Shown: piece after piece, positions 1 through 9,489 of the stretch
Layout: each line of letters starts with the position of its first letter
Position numbering within the stretch: the stretch's first letter is position 1
Source of the DNA: an uncultured Sphingomonadaceae bacterium
Lineage (GTDB): Bacteria; Pseudomonadota; Alphaproteobacteria; Sphingomonadales; Sphingomonadaceae
NCBI GenBank assembly: GCA_947497315.1
Contig: CANMFX010000002.1
Location: 899,595-963,594 of the forward strand
DNA: 64,000 nucleotides
Direction: 5' to 3'
Made by a program: the position numbers and the translations under genes
The notes under the pieces: model-generated
The model's input: the letters and a program-made list of their open reading frames with translations, nothing else
Database searches by the model: none
What the model was told of the DNA's origin: nothing

Positions 1-611
1 TAATTGACGCGATTGATGATCTCGAAAGCGGCGGCGCCAACGCGCTGCTCAAGAATCTTGAAGAACCGCCCAAGGATACAGTTTTCCTGCTGGTGAGCCA
101 TGCTCCGGAACGGCTGTTGCCGACCATCCGGTCGCGCTGCCAGATATTGCGCTTTGATCCATTGGATGATGATCAGATGCGGCAAGTGCTCTCCAGCACA
201 GCACCCGAGCTGGACGAGGCGGAATTAAACGCACTGGTCGCAGCAGGGGAGGGATCGCCGGGACGGTCTTTGCAATATGTGGATGCCGGGCTGGCCGAAC
301 TCGAAAATCTCGCCCGCGATATCATGCGCACCGGGGACAAAAGCAACCAGATCAAGAATGATCTGGCACGCAAATTATCGCTAAAGGCCGCAACACCGCG
401 ATATCAGGCCTTTCTGGCCCGTGCGCCCAGCCTGATGGCCCAGCATATAAAATCCACCGGTAACAAGCCCAGTGGCAATGCGATCGAGCTTTGGCGCGAA
501 GCCAGCGATCTCGCCGCCATGGCCTCTCCCAAGGCGCTGGATAATCAGGCGGTTATATTTCGCCTCGGCAGCCTGATGGGATCGCTTGCCCAACGCGATG
601 AGCGCGCATAA
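1..611 (+). CDS. holB: DNA polymerase III subunit delta' (C-terminal part)
   Basis: The open frame enters from the left edge (first full codon at base 3) and ends at 611. The visible N-terminal part reads like the end of the AAA+ core of the clamp-loader delta' subunit: an ANALLK stretch, then LEEPP, then a sensor strand and the SRC motif (residues SRCQ), which is diagnostic of clamp-loader subunits. Delta' helps load the beta sliding clamp during replication. The rest is the helical C-terminal domain that forms the clamp-loader collar. The start and P-loop lie outside the window, so this is a partial gene by position, not a broken one. metG follows 71 bp downstream in the same direction. Confidence 0.9.
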   Translation, partial: IDAIDDLESGGANALLKNLEEPPKDTVFLLVSHAPERLLPTIRSRCQILRFDPLDDDQMRQVLSSTAPELDEAELNALVAAGEGSPGRSLQYVDAGLAELENLARDIMRTGDKSNQIKNDLARKLSLKAATPRYQAFLARAPSLMAQHIKSTGNKPSGNAIELWREASDLAAMASPKALDNQAVIFRLGSLMGSLAQRDERA

Positions 612-682
612 AGAGAAGCGATAGACGTCAGGCCCTGTCAGGATTCGAGCCGAATTTTGAGAGGGATACAGGAAAGCAATTC

Positions 683-2257
683 ATGTCCGATCCATTTTAT
701 ATCACAACGGCGATCAGCTATCCCAATGGGCCGCCGCATATTGGCCATGCCTATGAAGCCATTGCGACCGATGCCATTGCCCGCTTTCAGCGTCTGTGGG
801 GCCGCGACGTCCGCTTTCAGACTGGTACGGACGAACATGGCCTGAAAATGGCACAGGCGGCTGCCGCAAAAGGCGTCGCTCCCCAAGAGCTTGCTGATGA
901 AATGACGAATCAATTCATAGCGATGTGCAATAAACTTAATATTTCCTATGATCGTTTTGTTCGCACCACAGAGGCAGATAATCACAAAGCCACTCAGGCG
1001 ATTTGGCAGGCGATGGAAGCCAATGGCGATCTATATTTGGACAAATATGAAGGCTGGTATTCGGTTCGTGACGAAGCTTATTATGACGAAGACGAGCTGA
1101 TTGAAGCCGAAGGTGAGGGCGGCACAAAGGAAAAGCTGTCGCCACAAGGCACGCCGGTGGAATGGACGGTTGAGGAAAGCTGGTTTTTCCGTCTGTCCAG
1201 ATATCAGGAACCGTTGTTAAAACTCTTCAACGAAAATCCGGGATTTCTGAAACCGGACAGCCGCCGCAACGAGATGATCAAATTTGTCGAAGGCGGCCTC
1301 AACGACCTGTCCATTTCACGCACCAGTTTTGACTGGGGTGTGAAAGTTCCAGGCAGTGAAAATCATGTGATGTATGTATGGGTCGACGCCCTGACCAACT
1401 ATCTCACCGGCCTGGGATATCCTGAGAAAACAGACCTTTATCCAAAATACTGGACCGAAGGCGGAGATATTGCGCATATTATCGGCAAGGATATCGTGCG
1501 CTTCCACACCATTTACTGGCCCGCCTTTCTGATGAGCGCAAATTTGCCGCTTCCCAAGCAGGTCTTCGGCCATGGTTTCCTGCTCAATCGCGGGCAGAAA
1601 ATGTCAAAATCGGTTGGCAATGTGGTCGATCCGATTGCCTTGGCCGATGCATTTGGTGTCGATCAACTGCGCTATTTTCTGCTGTCCGAGGTTATTTTCG
1701 GCAAGGACGGTAGCTATTCCGCAGAGATGATCGTGACCAAGACCAATGCCGATCTTGCGAATAATTTTGGCAACCTCGCCCAGCGCAGCTTGTCCATGAT
1801 AGCAAAAAATTGTGATGGCAAGGTTCCTGAAGCGGGACCAAAAACTCAAGCAGAAGAGCGGCTTATCGGCGATTTGAAAGCCTGTTTCACCGATATGACC
1901 GCGCTGATGGAGAATGGCGAATTTCCCATCCATGCGGCCATTGATCTGCTGCGGGAGCGGTTGAGTGCGACCAATCAGTATTTTGCTGATCAGGCGCCCT
2001 GGGCCTTGCGCAAGACTGATCCCACGCGGGCTGATACTGTGCTTTATTATACCGCAGAATCCATTCGCCAACTGGCAATCATGCTGCGCTGGGTCATCCC
2101 CGAAAGTTGCGACAAAATGCTCGACCTTCTGGCCCAAAACGATGATGAGCGGGCGTTTGAACATCTGACAAACGCCATCAACCCTGGCCTGACGCTACCG
2201 CAACCCAGCGGCATTTTCCCGCGTCTGGACACGCCCGCGGCCGATGGAGAAGGGTAA
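683..2257 (+). CDS. metG: methionyl-tRNA synthetase
   Basis: A 524-residue class I aminoacyl-tRNA synthetase that charges tRNA-Met in the cytoplasm. The HIGH signature is at residues 19-22 and KMSKS at about 306-310, followed by an all-helical anticodon-binding domain. The connective region lacks the paired CxxC zinc knuckles of the E. coli type, and the protein lacks the C-terminal tRNA-binding extension, matching the shorter MetRS form common in alphaproteobacteria. The ATG at 683 is preceded by an AGGAAA ribosome site. tatD starts three bases after the stop, so the two are probably cotranscribed. Confidence 0.97.
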   Translation: MSDPFYITTAISYPNGPPHIGHAYEAIATDAIARFQRLWGRDVRFQTGTDEHGLKMAQAAAAKGVAPQELADEMTNQFIAMCNKLNISYDRFVRTTEADNHKATQAIWQAMEANGDLYLDKYEGWYSVRDEAYYDEDELIEAEGEGGTKEKLSPQGTPVEWTVEESWFFRLSRYQEPLLKLFNENPGFLKPDSRRNEMIKFVEGGLNDLSISRTSFDWGVKVPGSENHVMYVWVDALTNYLTGLGYPEKTDLYPKYWTEGGDIAHIIGKDIVRFHTIYWPAFLMSANLPLPKQVFGHGFLLNRGQKMSKSVGNVVDPIALADAFGVDQLRYFLLSEVIFGKDGSYSAEMIVTKTNADLANNFGNLAQRSLSMIAKNCDGKVPEAGPKTQAEERLIGDLKACFTDMTALMENGEFPIHAAIDLLRERLSATNQYFADQAPWALRKTDPTRADTVLYYTAESIRQLAIMLRWVIPESCDKMLDLLAQNDDERAFEHLTNAINPGLTLPQPSGIFPRLDTPAADGEG

Positions 2258-2259
2258 TC

Positions 2260-3036
2260 ATGCTCGTCGATAGCCACTGTCATCTAAACTATAAGGGTCT
2301 GATCGAAGAGCAGGGCGCGGTGCTGGATCGCGCCCGCGAAAGCGGCGTTACCGCGATGCTGAACATCTCGACACGGGAAAGCGAATGGCGCGATATTGTA
2401 GCGACGGCAGAGCGCGAGAGCGACGTCTGGTCCAGCATTGGCATTCATCCACATGAAGCCGACGCCCATCCCGATATTGACCTAGCGAAACTGGTCAAAG
2501 AAGCAGAGCATGAGCGCGTCATAGCCATCGGTGAAACCGGCCTTGATTATTATTACGACCATAGCGACCGCGATCGCCAGCGACAGAGCTTTCGCACCCA
2601 TATTCACGCAGCACGCGAAACTGGGTTGCCAATAATCGTGCATACTCGCGATGCCGAGGACGATACCGCTACAATCATGGCCGAAGAAATGGAGCAGGGC
2701 GCTTATACGGGCGTCATCCACTGCTTCACCGCCAGCGAAGATTTCGCTCATAAAGCTTTGGATTTAGGTCTTTATATTTCCATTTCAGGTATCGTCACCT
2801 TCAAGAATGCCAAGGATTTGCAAGCAACAGCGGCAAAATTGCCGATCGACCGACTGTTGGTCGAAACCGACGCCCCGTTTCTTGCCCCCGTACCGCATCG
2901 TGGAAAGACCGGAGAACCGGCTTTTGTGGCCGATACAGCCAAGTTTCTTGCTGAGTTGCGTGGTGAGGATTATTCTGAACTTTGCGAGACAACAGCAGAA
3001 AATTTCTACCGTCTGTTCAACAAAGCGCGCCCCTGA
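2260..3036 (+). CDS. tatD: TatD-family metal-dependent hydrolase
   Basis: A 258-residue TIM-barrel hydrolase of the TatD/YcfH family (metal-dependent DNases and related hydrolases). Metal ligands are visible in order: HCH at the N terminus, the IGETGLDY strand, a central HTRDA histidine, the HCFT histidine, and the C-terminal ETDAPF aspartate. Length is normal. It starts just after the metG stop and is followed closely by a metallo-hydrolase; a metG-tatD pair is a common bacterial arrangement. The exact substrate cannot be read from sequence. Confidence 0.93.
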   Translation: MLVDSHCHLNYKGLIEEQGAVLDRARESGVTAMLNISTRESEWRDIVATAERESDVWSSIGIHPHEADAHPDIDLAKLVKEAEHERVIAIGETGLDYYYDHSDRDRQRQSFRTHIHAARETGLPIIVHTRDAEDDTATIMAEEMEQGAYTGVIHCFTASEDFAHKALDLGLYISISGIVTFKNAKDLQATAAKLPIDRLLVETDAPFLAPVPHRGKTGEPAFVADTAKFLAELRGEDYSELCETTAENFYRLFNKARP

Positions 3037-3056
3037 TTTTGACTCAGAAACCCGCA

Positions 3057-3821
3057 ATGAAACTCACTATTCTGGGTTGCGGTACATCCTCTGGAGTTCC
3101 CAGAATCGGAAATGATTGGGGTGATTGCGATCCGAATGAGCCCAAAAACCGGCGGAGTAGGGTATCGATCATTGTCGAAAGCCCGACCACGCGGATATTG
3201 GTCGACACATCACCGGATCTCCGCGCGCAGTTTTTGGCATGTGACATTGACTATATCGACAACGTCATCTGGACCCATGATCATGCAGATCATTGCCATG
3301 GTATTGATGACTTGCGGCAGGTCTTTCACAGAAAACGGGAGCCGATACCCGCCTATGCACGGCCTTTTGCGCTGGAAAGCCTGAAACAGCGTTTCGCTTA
3401 CGCTTTTGATGGCCATAAATATTATCCGTCAATCTGCGACGCTCGATCACTCGTAACAGACATGGAAATTGGCGATATAACCGTCAAATGCGTAGATCAG
3501 CCTCATGGCGGCATTACGTCTGCCGGACTGCGTTTTGAATATGGTGGAAAGGCGATATGCTATGCTACGGACTTCGGTGAAGTTACTGAAGATATGAAGA
3601 AATTATTCAAAGCCTGCGATTTATTCGTAGTTGATGCGCTGCGTGAAAAGCCGCATCCGACCCACGCCCATCTCGACATGACGCGGGACCTGATAAAGGC
3701 CGTAACGCCGCGGTTAAGCCTGCTGACGCATATGGACAAATCGATGGATTATAACCATCTCTGCGCTACATTACCGAAAGATATCCAGCCCGCCTATGAT
3801 GGATTTGTGATAGAGATTTAG
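3057..3821 (+). CDS. MBL-fold metallo-hydrolase, PhnP-like
   Basis: A metallo-beta-lactamase-fold hydrolase of about 254 residues. The THDHADH motif (HxHxDH) supplies the dinuclear metal ligands, and later histidines in PHGG and LLTHMD complete the site. The N-terminal LGCGTSSGVP strand is typical of the PhnP-like phosphodiesterase branch; the true substrate is unknown. I chose the ATG at 3057, where family similarity begins. A longer frame opens at 2982 but overlaps the end of tatD with non-family residues. The protease gene follows two bases after the stop. Confidence 0.88.
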   Translation: MKLTILGCGTSSGVPRIGNDWGDCDPNEPKNRRSRVSIIVESPTTRILVDTSPDLRAQFLACDIDYIDNVIWTHDHADHCHGIDDLRQVFHRKREPIPAYARPFALESLKQRFAYAFDGHKYYPSICDARSLVTDMEIGDITVKCVDQPHGGITSAGLRFEYGGKAICYATDFGEVTEDMKKLFKACDLFVVDALREKPHPTHAHLDMTRDLIKAVTPRLSLLTHMDKSMDYNHLCATLPKDIQPAYDGFVIEI

Positions 3822-3823
3822 AC

Positions 3824-4444
3824 GTGACCGAAGATCAGAATATCAATCTTGTTTTTGCGATTGGCGCTTTGGTGCTGGTTGCCAGCGCGCTTTTTTCGCG
3901 CCGTATCGGCCTGGGCGAGATTGTCCGAACGGCTTTGAGCTGGGTCGCGATATTCGCGATATTCATTGTCGCATTTTCTTATCAGAGTGAAATAGTCGGT
4001 GTGTGGAACAAAGTAACCGGTGAGCTGACCGGCGCGAACGAACAGCAAGTGGTCGGCGGGACTCTAAAAATAAGGCGATCAGTAGATGGTCACTACTGGG
4101 CTGATGCTGAGGTAAACGGCATGCCAGTCCGGTTTTTGATCGACAGCGGCGCCACGACGACCGCTATGACACTCAAAACGGCTCGGGCGGCCAATATCGA
4201 TATTAATGAAGGTGGTTTTCCAACATATCTGAACACCGCTAATGGAACTGTTGAGGCACAGCGCGGATCCATCCAGTCACTGAAGGTTGGACCAATGACC
4301 GCATTAGACCTTCCAGTGGTTGTTGCGGAAGCATTTGGCGATTCCAACGTTCTGGGAATGAATTTTCTGTCAGAAATGAAAAGTTGGCGGGTAGAGGGGC
4401 GTGAGATGATCCTGGAACCGCATAACGCAACGCCTGCTCAATAA
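3824..4444 (+). CDS. retropepsin-like aspartyl protease, membrane-anchored
   Basis: A 206-residue protein starting at GTG, two bases after the preceding stop. Two hydrophobic segments (about residues 7-22 and 33-52) anchor it in the inner membrane. A clan AA retropepsin-type domain follows, with the catalytic LIDSGA motif near residue 105 and a second conserved region (VLGMNFL) near 170. Proteins of this layout (TIGR02281-like) are widespread in alphaproteobacteria and probably act as dimers on periplasmic or membrane substrates, which are unknown. It ends the metG-tatD gene run. Confidence 0.87.
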   Translation: MTEDQNINLVFAIGALVLVASALFSRRIGLGEIVRTALSWVAIFAIFIVAFSYQSEIVGVWNKVTGELTGANEQQVVGGTLKIRRSVDGHYWADAEVNGMPVRFLIDSGATTTAMTLKTARAANIDINEGGFPTYLNTANGTVEAQRGSIQSLKVGPMTALDLPVVVAEAFGDSNVLGMNFLSEMKSWRVEGREMILEPHNATPAQ

Positions 4445-4450
4445 TTTAAC

Positions 4451-4464
4451 ATAATATATATTAT
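4451..4464. other. AT-rich perfect palindrome between convergent genes
   Basis: A 14-bp self-complementary A/T sequence sits in the 75-bp gap between the convergent protease and HTH genes. It has no GC stem and no T tract, so it is not a standard terminator. Its role is unknown. Confidence 0.3.
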
Positions 4465-4519
4465 CAACCAATTATTGAAAGATCTAGGAACGCGGATTTT
4501 TCTTTAGCCACGCCCTCTT

Positions 4520-4975
4520 CTAGCGGTTTGTTGAATCCAATGGTCTAAGTTTGAATGCTACTTCGGAGATTGCGTTGGTTATCAAGAGCAAATCATCCAC
4601 GCCTTTTGCGGCCAAAGAAACCTCTGGGATTCCGGCATTCGCATTCACAGTGATCAATCCATGCTTTTCGGCAATGGCCAGATATCGTTGGAGAACCTTT
4701 GGTGGCATCACCAACTCGGTTGCCATCGACTCAATTGAGACGGTCCGCAGATCCGAAACCTGCAAGGCCAAAAGCATATCGCAAACAGGATAAGCCGGGA
4801 TACCATAATTCTTCTGGAAATGGCGTTCGACAAACTGACGGCAGGCAGCCAGCTTGGAAACATAGCTCTCGTGCGCTTGGTCAGATAGTTTTTCGCCGAT
4901 ATCCCGATCAAATATTTCCGGTAACCTTACGATCGAGTTCAGCTCTTGCTGCTTTTGGTGATTGCTGTTTTTCAT
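4520..4975 (-). CDS. winged-helix DNA-binding protein (unknown regulon)
   Basis: A 151-residue leftward gene. The central part (about residues 60-115) reads as a winged helix-turn-helix: a helix beginning VSIESMATEL, a recognition helix around PPKVLQRYL, then AEKHGLI and a beta wing ending in VSLAAKG. The N-terminal 60 residues are polar and may help dimerisation. It resembles MarR/IclR-type wHTH proteins, but I cannot assign a family. It faces the protease gene, and the nitroreductase lies beyond a small gene on the far side. Confidence 0.72.
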   Translation of the reverse strand: MKNSNHQKQQELNSIVRLPEIFDRDIGEKLSDQAHESYVSKLAACRQFVERHFQKNYGIPAYPVCDMLLALQVSDLRTVSIESMATELVMPPKVLQRYLAIAEKHGLITVNANAGIPEVSLAAKGVDDLLLITNAISEVAFKLRPLDSTNR

Positions 4976-5079
4976 ATCCTGTTGCCGGTATGTTAACCGT
5001 AGATTGAATCGTCTTTCAACCCTGATAGTCGCGATCAGAGAAATTAAGTGGAACTCGGTATCTCATTCATCGAGTCCAA

Positions 5080-5259
5080 TTAAGAGCTGGATATGTCCCC
5101 TGCACCTTTGATTTTCATCAAAATGTCACGCGCTTCGGCGATTTTTACTGCGGCAAGGTGGAGGCTTGCATCGTCCAACTCCCGCAATATTCCGTCGAGT
5201 GCACGGATGATCAATTGGCAGTTTTCCAGCTCTGTGGTGCATTCTCTCATTTGAAACAT
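5080..5259 (-). CDS. small hypothetical protein
   Basis: A 59-residue frame with helical, amphipathic character (LxxALDxILRELDDASLHLAAVKI pattern) and several cysteines near the N terminus. Short proteins of this LDxxxLHLAA type occur in sphingomonads, as far as I recall; no function is known to me. A longer TTG-start frame opens at 5292. I prefer the ATG at 5259, although neither start has a clear ribosome site. Confidence is moderate. Confidence 0.45.
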   Translation of the reverse strand: MFQMRECTTELENCQLIIRALDGILRELDDASLHLAAVKIAEARDILMKIKGAGDISSS

Positions 5260-5411
5260 ATGGACGATGGCGCGCGGTTGTGAAACCGGCAAAAACGGGG
5301 TGATACGAGTAATTACAATTGTGAAAAGATTGTTGAGAAACAGCCGTAATCGGGGTTCCCATTCTCGTTATTCTACGCTAGCCAGCAGCGATATTTCTTA
5401 CGGAGCCAGCA

Positions 5412-6089
5412 ATGCAGTTTGACGAAGTTGTCCTCGGACGCCGAAGCATCCGGGGATATAAGCCCGATCCCGTTTCTCAGGAACTGATAGAAGAAATCAT
5501 TGGCTTGGCGATGCGCGCGCCATCTTCCATGAATACGCAACCCTGGAATTTCTATGTGATTACCGGTGAGCCCCTGGAACGGATTCGCAACGGTAATACC
5601 GAACGGATGCTGGCGGGCGTGCCACAATCACGCGAGTTTCGAACGGGAGAGGCCTTTGCCGGCCCTCATCGCGAAAGACAAATCGGCGTCGCCAAGCAAT
5701 TATTTTCCGCAATGAAAATCGAACGCGATGACAAGGATGCGCGGCAGGATTGGGTTATGCGCGGGTTCCGTCAATTCGATGCCCCCGTGTGTGTTATCAT
5801 CACTTATGACCGCGTTCTGAATGGAAGCGACGACACGCCTTTCGACTGTGGAGCAGTGGCCACTGCACTGGTGAACGCAGCTTGGTCACGCGGTCTTGGG
5901 ACAGTCATCAACAGTCAGGGAATCATGCAATCGCCAGTTGTACGTGAGCATGCCGGGATCGCTGATGATCAGGTTATAATGAAAAGCATAGCACTTGGCT
6001 GGCCAGACGAGAGCTTTCCGGCGAACGGCGTGGTTTCAACCCGAAAGTCGGTTGATGAGGCAGCTACCTTTGTCGGATTCGACAGCTAA
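5412..6089 (+). CDS. nitroreductase family FMN oxidoreductase
   Basis: A 225-residue nitroreductase-fold protein. The N-terminal RRSIRGYK segment and the RAPSSMNTQPW segment (about residues 10-17 and 36-46) are the family's FMN-binding signatures, and the C-terminal part has the expected dimer-interface helices. Such enzymes reduce nitroaromatics, quinones or flavins with NAD(P)H; the substrate is not predictable. It is flanked by oppositely oriented genes and appears monocistronic. Confidence 0.9.
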   Translation: MQFDEVVLGRRSIRGYKPDPVSQELIEEIIGLAMRAPSSMNTQPWNFYVITGEPLERIRNGNTERMLAGVPQSREFRTGEAFAGPHRERQIGVAKQLFSAMKIERDDKDARQDWVMRGFRQFDAPVCVIITYDRVLNGSDDTPFDCGAVATALVNAAWSRGLGTVINSQGIMQSPVVREHAGIADDQVIMKSIALGWPDESFPANGVVSTRKSVDEAATFVGFDS

Positions 6090-6101
6090 CCTGGTAGATC
6101 G

Positions 6102-7232
6102 CTAAGTTTGGAGCGAAGCATACATGGCGGCTGCCAGTCCAAATCCACGTGGATCACCCAAAAGCCCAGTTTCCATCTTGTTCATTACATAGGAAAAGCA
6201 TAGCCGGGCATCCTGATCGATTATTACGGATGACCCGCCATAGCCGCCCCAGAAGCAGGTATTTGGATTTGGGCTGATGGGCAAAAGGGCGCTGTTCAGA
6301 CCATAGCCCATGCCAAAGACCAGCGGAACGCCCAGCACCAAGTCCAATCCCTCCGACTGTTTTTCGAAAATACGCTTGGTCCCTGCTTCCGACATAATTG
6401 TTTTACCAAATGCTGTACCGCCATTTGCCATCGCTGTTTGCGCGCGAACTATGCTCCTTGCATTTCCCTGACCATTGGCCGCGGGTATTTCGGCTGCGCG
6501 CCATTCTCTTTTTCTAGGCTCAGTGGCATCAACCGCCGGATTGGCAAACGTTCGCCCGGCGATAGTTTCCGGATCGGGAGAAACTGTACTTTCAGGCGGA
6601 ACCAGATTGCCAATCCGCTCATCCAATTCTTCACCTGCCCCTATATGAAAATCTGCATTTGTTGGTTCTGCAATTTCCTGCCGAAAGAAGTTACCAATTG
6701 ATTGGCCGGTCACCCTTCTCACGATCTCGCCAATAAGATGCCCCTGGGTCAGCGCATGGTAACCGGACTGGGTGCCCGGTTCCCACCATGGTTTCTGACG
6801 TGCGAGCGCACTGGTCATCCACTCCCAATCATAAAGCCTGTCGCCTTCAACCGGTTCCGTCATACCGGACAGGCCCGCCACATGGCTCAGAAAATACCGG
6901 ACTTCGACTGTCTCCTTGCCGCCTTGCGAAAATTCCGGCCAATATTTTGCAGCGGGCGCGTGGAGATCAACCTCCCCTCGATCCGCCAGCAGCAGCAGTG
7001 ACATTGCCGCCATCGTTTTGGTACTGGACCACACATTGACAAGCGTATCTTTCTGCCAAGGCTTTGTCTGCTCTTCATCCAGATGACCACCCCACAGATC
7101 GACGACGAAGTCACCGTCAAGCGTGATCGCAACAGAAGCACCAATATCGCCATGTTCACGAAAGTTGGTTTCGAAAGCCGCCTTGACTGCTTCAAAGCGG
7201 GGATCGCAATATCCGTTTATGGGGGCTGTCAT
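6102..7232 (-). CDS. serine hydrolase, beta-lactamase/family VIII esterase fold
   Basis: A 376-residue protein of the class C beta-lactamase / EstB-like group. The catalytic SxxK tetrad reads SSTK in a helix about 70 residues in, a tyrosine motif occurs in SGYHALTQG, and a glycine-rich C-terminal strand (WGGYGGSS) takes the KTG position. Such proteins are usually carboxylesterases or peptidases rather than drug-resistance enzymes. There is no signal peptide, so it is probably cytoplasmic. I use the ATG at 7232, which has a GGAG site six bases upstream; a frame upstream to 7370 lacks family similarity. Confidence 0.85.
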   Translation of the reverse strand: MTAPINGYCDPRFEAVKAAFETNFREHGDIGASVAITLDGDFVVDLWGGHLDEEQTKPWQKDTLVNVWSSTKTMAAMSLLLLADRGEVDLHAPAAKYWPEFSQGGKETVEVRYFLSHVAGLSGMTEPVEGDRLYDWEWMTSALARQKPWWEPGTQSGYHALTQGHLIGEIVRRVTGQSIGNFFRQEIAEPTNADFHIGAGEELDERIGNLVPPESTVSPDPETIAGRTFANPAVDATEPRKREWRAAEIPAANGQGNARSIVRAQTAMANGGTAFGKTIMSEAGTKRIFEKQSEGLDLVLGVPLVFGMGYGLNSALLPISPNPNTCFWGGYGGSSVIIDQDARLCFSYVMNKMETGLLGDPRGFGLAAAMYASLQT

Positions 7233-7462
7233 TGAAACTCCGTTTGTTTTGTTAGTCTGAAACCTCGCCAAGTTGTTGAACACAAACTGACAAATCATGC
7301 AATGAACAGCTTTGCTAACGCTCCCTTTTCTGGATACCAATCGTTTCAGATCCAGCATTGGCAGAGTCAAAGATAGCCGATAAGAGAGGTTTCTCGCTGC
7401 CCTGCCCCAACCGCAGGCAGCTTGCTAGATCATCTCAATATTCGTGTGAGGATAGATAATCA

Positions 7463-8197
7463 GTGATTGAACCCCTTCTTGATGTCATGCGGCGGCTACG
7501 TGATCCAGAAACAGGATGCGAATGGGACACCGTCCAGACATTTGAAACCATAGCGCCTTACACAATCGAAGAAGCTTATGAAGTTGCAGATGCCATTCAG
7601 CGTGAGGATATGGATGGGCTAAAAGATGAGCTGGGCGATCTTTTGTTGCAGGTCGTATTTCACAGCCAGATTGCATCCGATGAGGGCCATTTCTCTTTCG
7701 GTGATGTGGTCAATGTTATTTGCGAAAAGATGATTCGGCGCCACCCGCATATTTTTGGTGAAGCGGACAACAGTCCCGGCTGGGAACAGATAAAGGCCGA
7801 AGAACGGGCGGAGACTGGTAAATCCAGTGCACTCGATGGCGTTGCGCTGGCCCTCCCCGCCTTGCTGCGCGCTCAAAAGATACAAAAGCGGGCCGCGCGG
7901 GTCGGTTTTGACTGGCCCGAAAAAGCACCTGTCAAAGCAAAATTGCTCGAAGAACTTGAGGAAGTGGAACAAGCCAAAACCCCGGAGGATATCCATGAGG
8001 AGATGGGCGATCTGCTCTTTTCGGCCGTAAATCTGTCACGTCACTACGGAGTGGATGCAGAGCAGGCGCTGGCCGATGCCACGCGAAAATTCTCTATACG
8101 TTTCAACAAGGTAGAAAGCACTGCTCCGCGCGATATGAAAGACATGTCGATCGACGAGCTTGAGGAAGAATGGCAGAAAGCGAAAGCCGCTTCCTAA
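7463..8197 (+). CDS. mazG: nucleoside triphosphate pyrophosphohydrolase MazG
   Basis: A 244-residue MazG with two all-alpha NTP-PPase modules. The first has GCEWD, then EEAYEVADAI and DELGDLLLQV; the second has LEELEEVEQA and EEMGDLLFS. Both keep the ExxE...ExxD metal-binding pattern. MazG hydrolyses NTPs/dNTPs to monophosphates and can lower ppGpp or remove damaged nucleotides. It starts at GTG and is convergent with hflX, overlapping its end by four bases. mazG beside hfq-hflX is a conserved alphaproteobacterial arrangement. Confidence 0.95.
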   Translation: MIEPLLDVMRRLRDPETGCEWDTVQTFETIAPYTIEEAYEVADAIQREDMDGLKDELGDLLLQVVFHSQIASDEGHFSFGDVVNVICEKMIRRHPHIFGEADNSPGWEQIKAEERAETGKSSALDGVALALPALLRAQKIQKRAARVGFDWPEKAPVKAKLLEELEEVEQAKTPEDIHEEMGDLLFSAVNLSRHYGVDAEQALADATRKFSIRFNKVESTAPRDMKDMSIDELEEEWQKAKAAS

Positions 8198-9489
8198 AGC
8201 GCATGAAATCGTCCCCAGTTGCGATTTGACATCTGGACAGCCAATATCAGGGCATCATTTTGCTGTTCGGATTCCAGAACGCGGCCATTCTCATGCAACC
8301 ACGCCAGACGCTTGCCGTCTGATAAAGGTAATTTCACGGTTTCAATATTATGATTGCGCGACAAATTTGTTGTCACCATCTCCACGAGCGCGTCAACGCC
8401 CTGCCCGGTTGCGGCAGATATCGGACAGACATTGTCGGGAATATGCTCCGGCAACTTTATGCTATCCGGATCATCGGAATCGATCAGATCAATCTTGTTC
8501 CAGGCTTCAATGATGGGAGCCCCCTCCCCGTCTTCCAGATCGACACCCAGTTCCGACAGAATCTGTTCGACATCGTGGGCCTGTCCATCACTGGAAGCAT
8601 GAGAGATGTCCCTGACATGGATTATCACGTCCGCCGCGGTCACTTCTTCCAATGTCGCGCGAAAGGCGGCGACCAACTGTGTCGGCAAGTCAGACACGAA
8701 GCCAACGGTGTCCGAGATGATCGCCTTGTCATATCCAGGCAGCGGAAATTGCCGCATGGTGGGATCAAGCGTTGCAAACAACAGGTCTTCTGCGAACACC
8801 TCGGCACCCGTCAGGCGATTAAAAAGCGTTGATTTGCCAGCATTTGTATAACCAACTAGCGCGATTACCGGCCAGGGAGCCTTTTGACGGCGCGAACGGT
8901 GTAGCGTCCGGGTTTTCCGGAGATGCGAAAGTTCCTTGCGCAGTTTCGCCATGCGGTCGCGGATCATCCGGCGATCCGATTCAATCTGCGTCTCGCCTGG
9001 CCCGCCTAGGAAGCCAAAACCACCGCGCTGCCGCTCAAGGTGAGTCCAGCTGCGAACCAAACGCCCCGCCTGATAGTCGAGATGCGCCAGTTCCACCTGC
9101 AATCGTCCCTCGGCTGTCGCAGCTCTCGCACCGAAAATCTCAAGAATCAGGCCTGTCCGGTCGATGACCTTGACCTTCAGTTCTTCTTCCAGGTTACGCT
9201 GCTGGATAGCGCTCAACGTGCCGTCAACAATCAGGATATTGGCATCGTCCTGTGCCAATATGGTCTTGATCTGATCGACTTGACCCGAGCCGAATAAAGT
9301 CCCCGGCTTTGGCGCACGAACGCCAAAATACTGTGCAGAAGTTGTTTCCAACCCGATTGCCAGAGCGAGGCCGATCGCCTCTTCCAGCCTATATTCCAGT
9401 GCATTTTGACCAAGCGATCCCAGGTCGGGGTGAACAATGACGGCTTTGTCTTCACCGCCGTCCAGTTCCTTTTTTTCAAATGGGATCAA
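8194..9489 (-). CDS. hflX: ribosome-dissociating GTPase HflX
   Basis: A 431-residue HflX: N-terminal HflX domain, a coiled-coil linker with the [12 protein letters not shown] segment, then a G domain with Walker [10 protein letters not shown] (near residue 215), G3 DTVGF and G4 NKID. HflX splits stalled ribosomes, notably after heat stress. Its start overlaps the hfq stop in an ATGA arrangement, so the pair is translationally coupled. Confidence 0.97.
   Translation of the reverse strand: MIPFEKKELDGGEDKAVIVHPDLGSLGQNALEYRLEEAIGLALAIGLETTSAQYFGVRAPKPGTLFGSGQVDQIKTILAQDDANILIVDGTLSAIQQRNLEEELKVKVIDRTGLILEIFGARAATAEGRLQVELAHLDYQAGRLVRSWTHLERQRGGFGFLGGPGETQIESDRRMIRDRMAKLRKELSHLRKTRTLHRSRRQKAPWPVIALVGYTNAGKSTLFNRLTGAEVFAEDLLFATLDPTMRQFPLPGYDKAIISDTVGFVSDLPTQLVAAFRATLEEVTAADVIIHVRDISHASSDGQAHDVEQILSELGVDLEDGEGAPIIEAWNKIDLIDSDDPDSIKLPEHIPDNVCPISAATGQGVDALVEMVTTNLSRNHNIETVKLPLSDGKRLAWLHENGRVLESEQQNDALILAVQMSNRNWGRFHAL

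Noticed and set aside
6102..7232. Antibiotic-resistance beta-lactamase
   Set aside because: The fold is shared but there is no signal peptide and the motif set fits family VIII esterases better.
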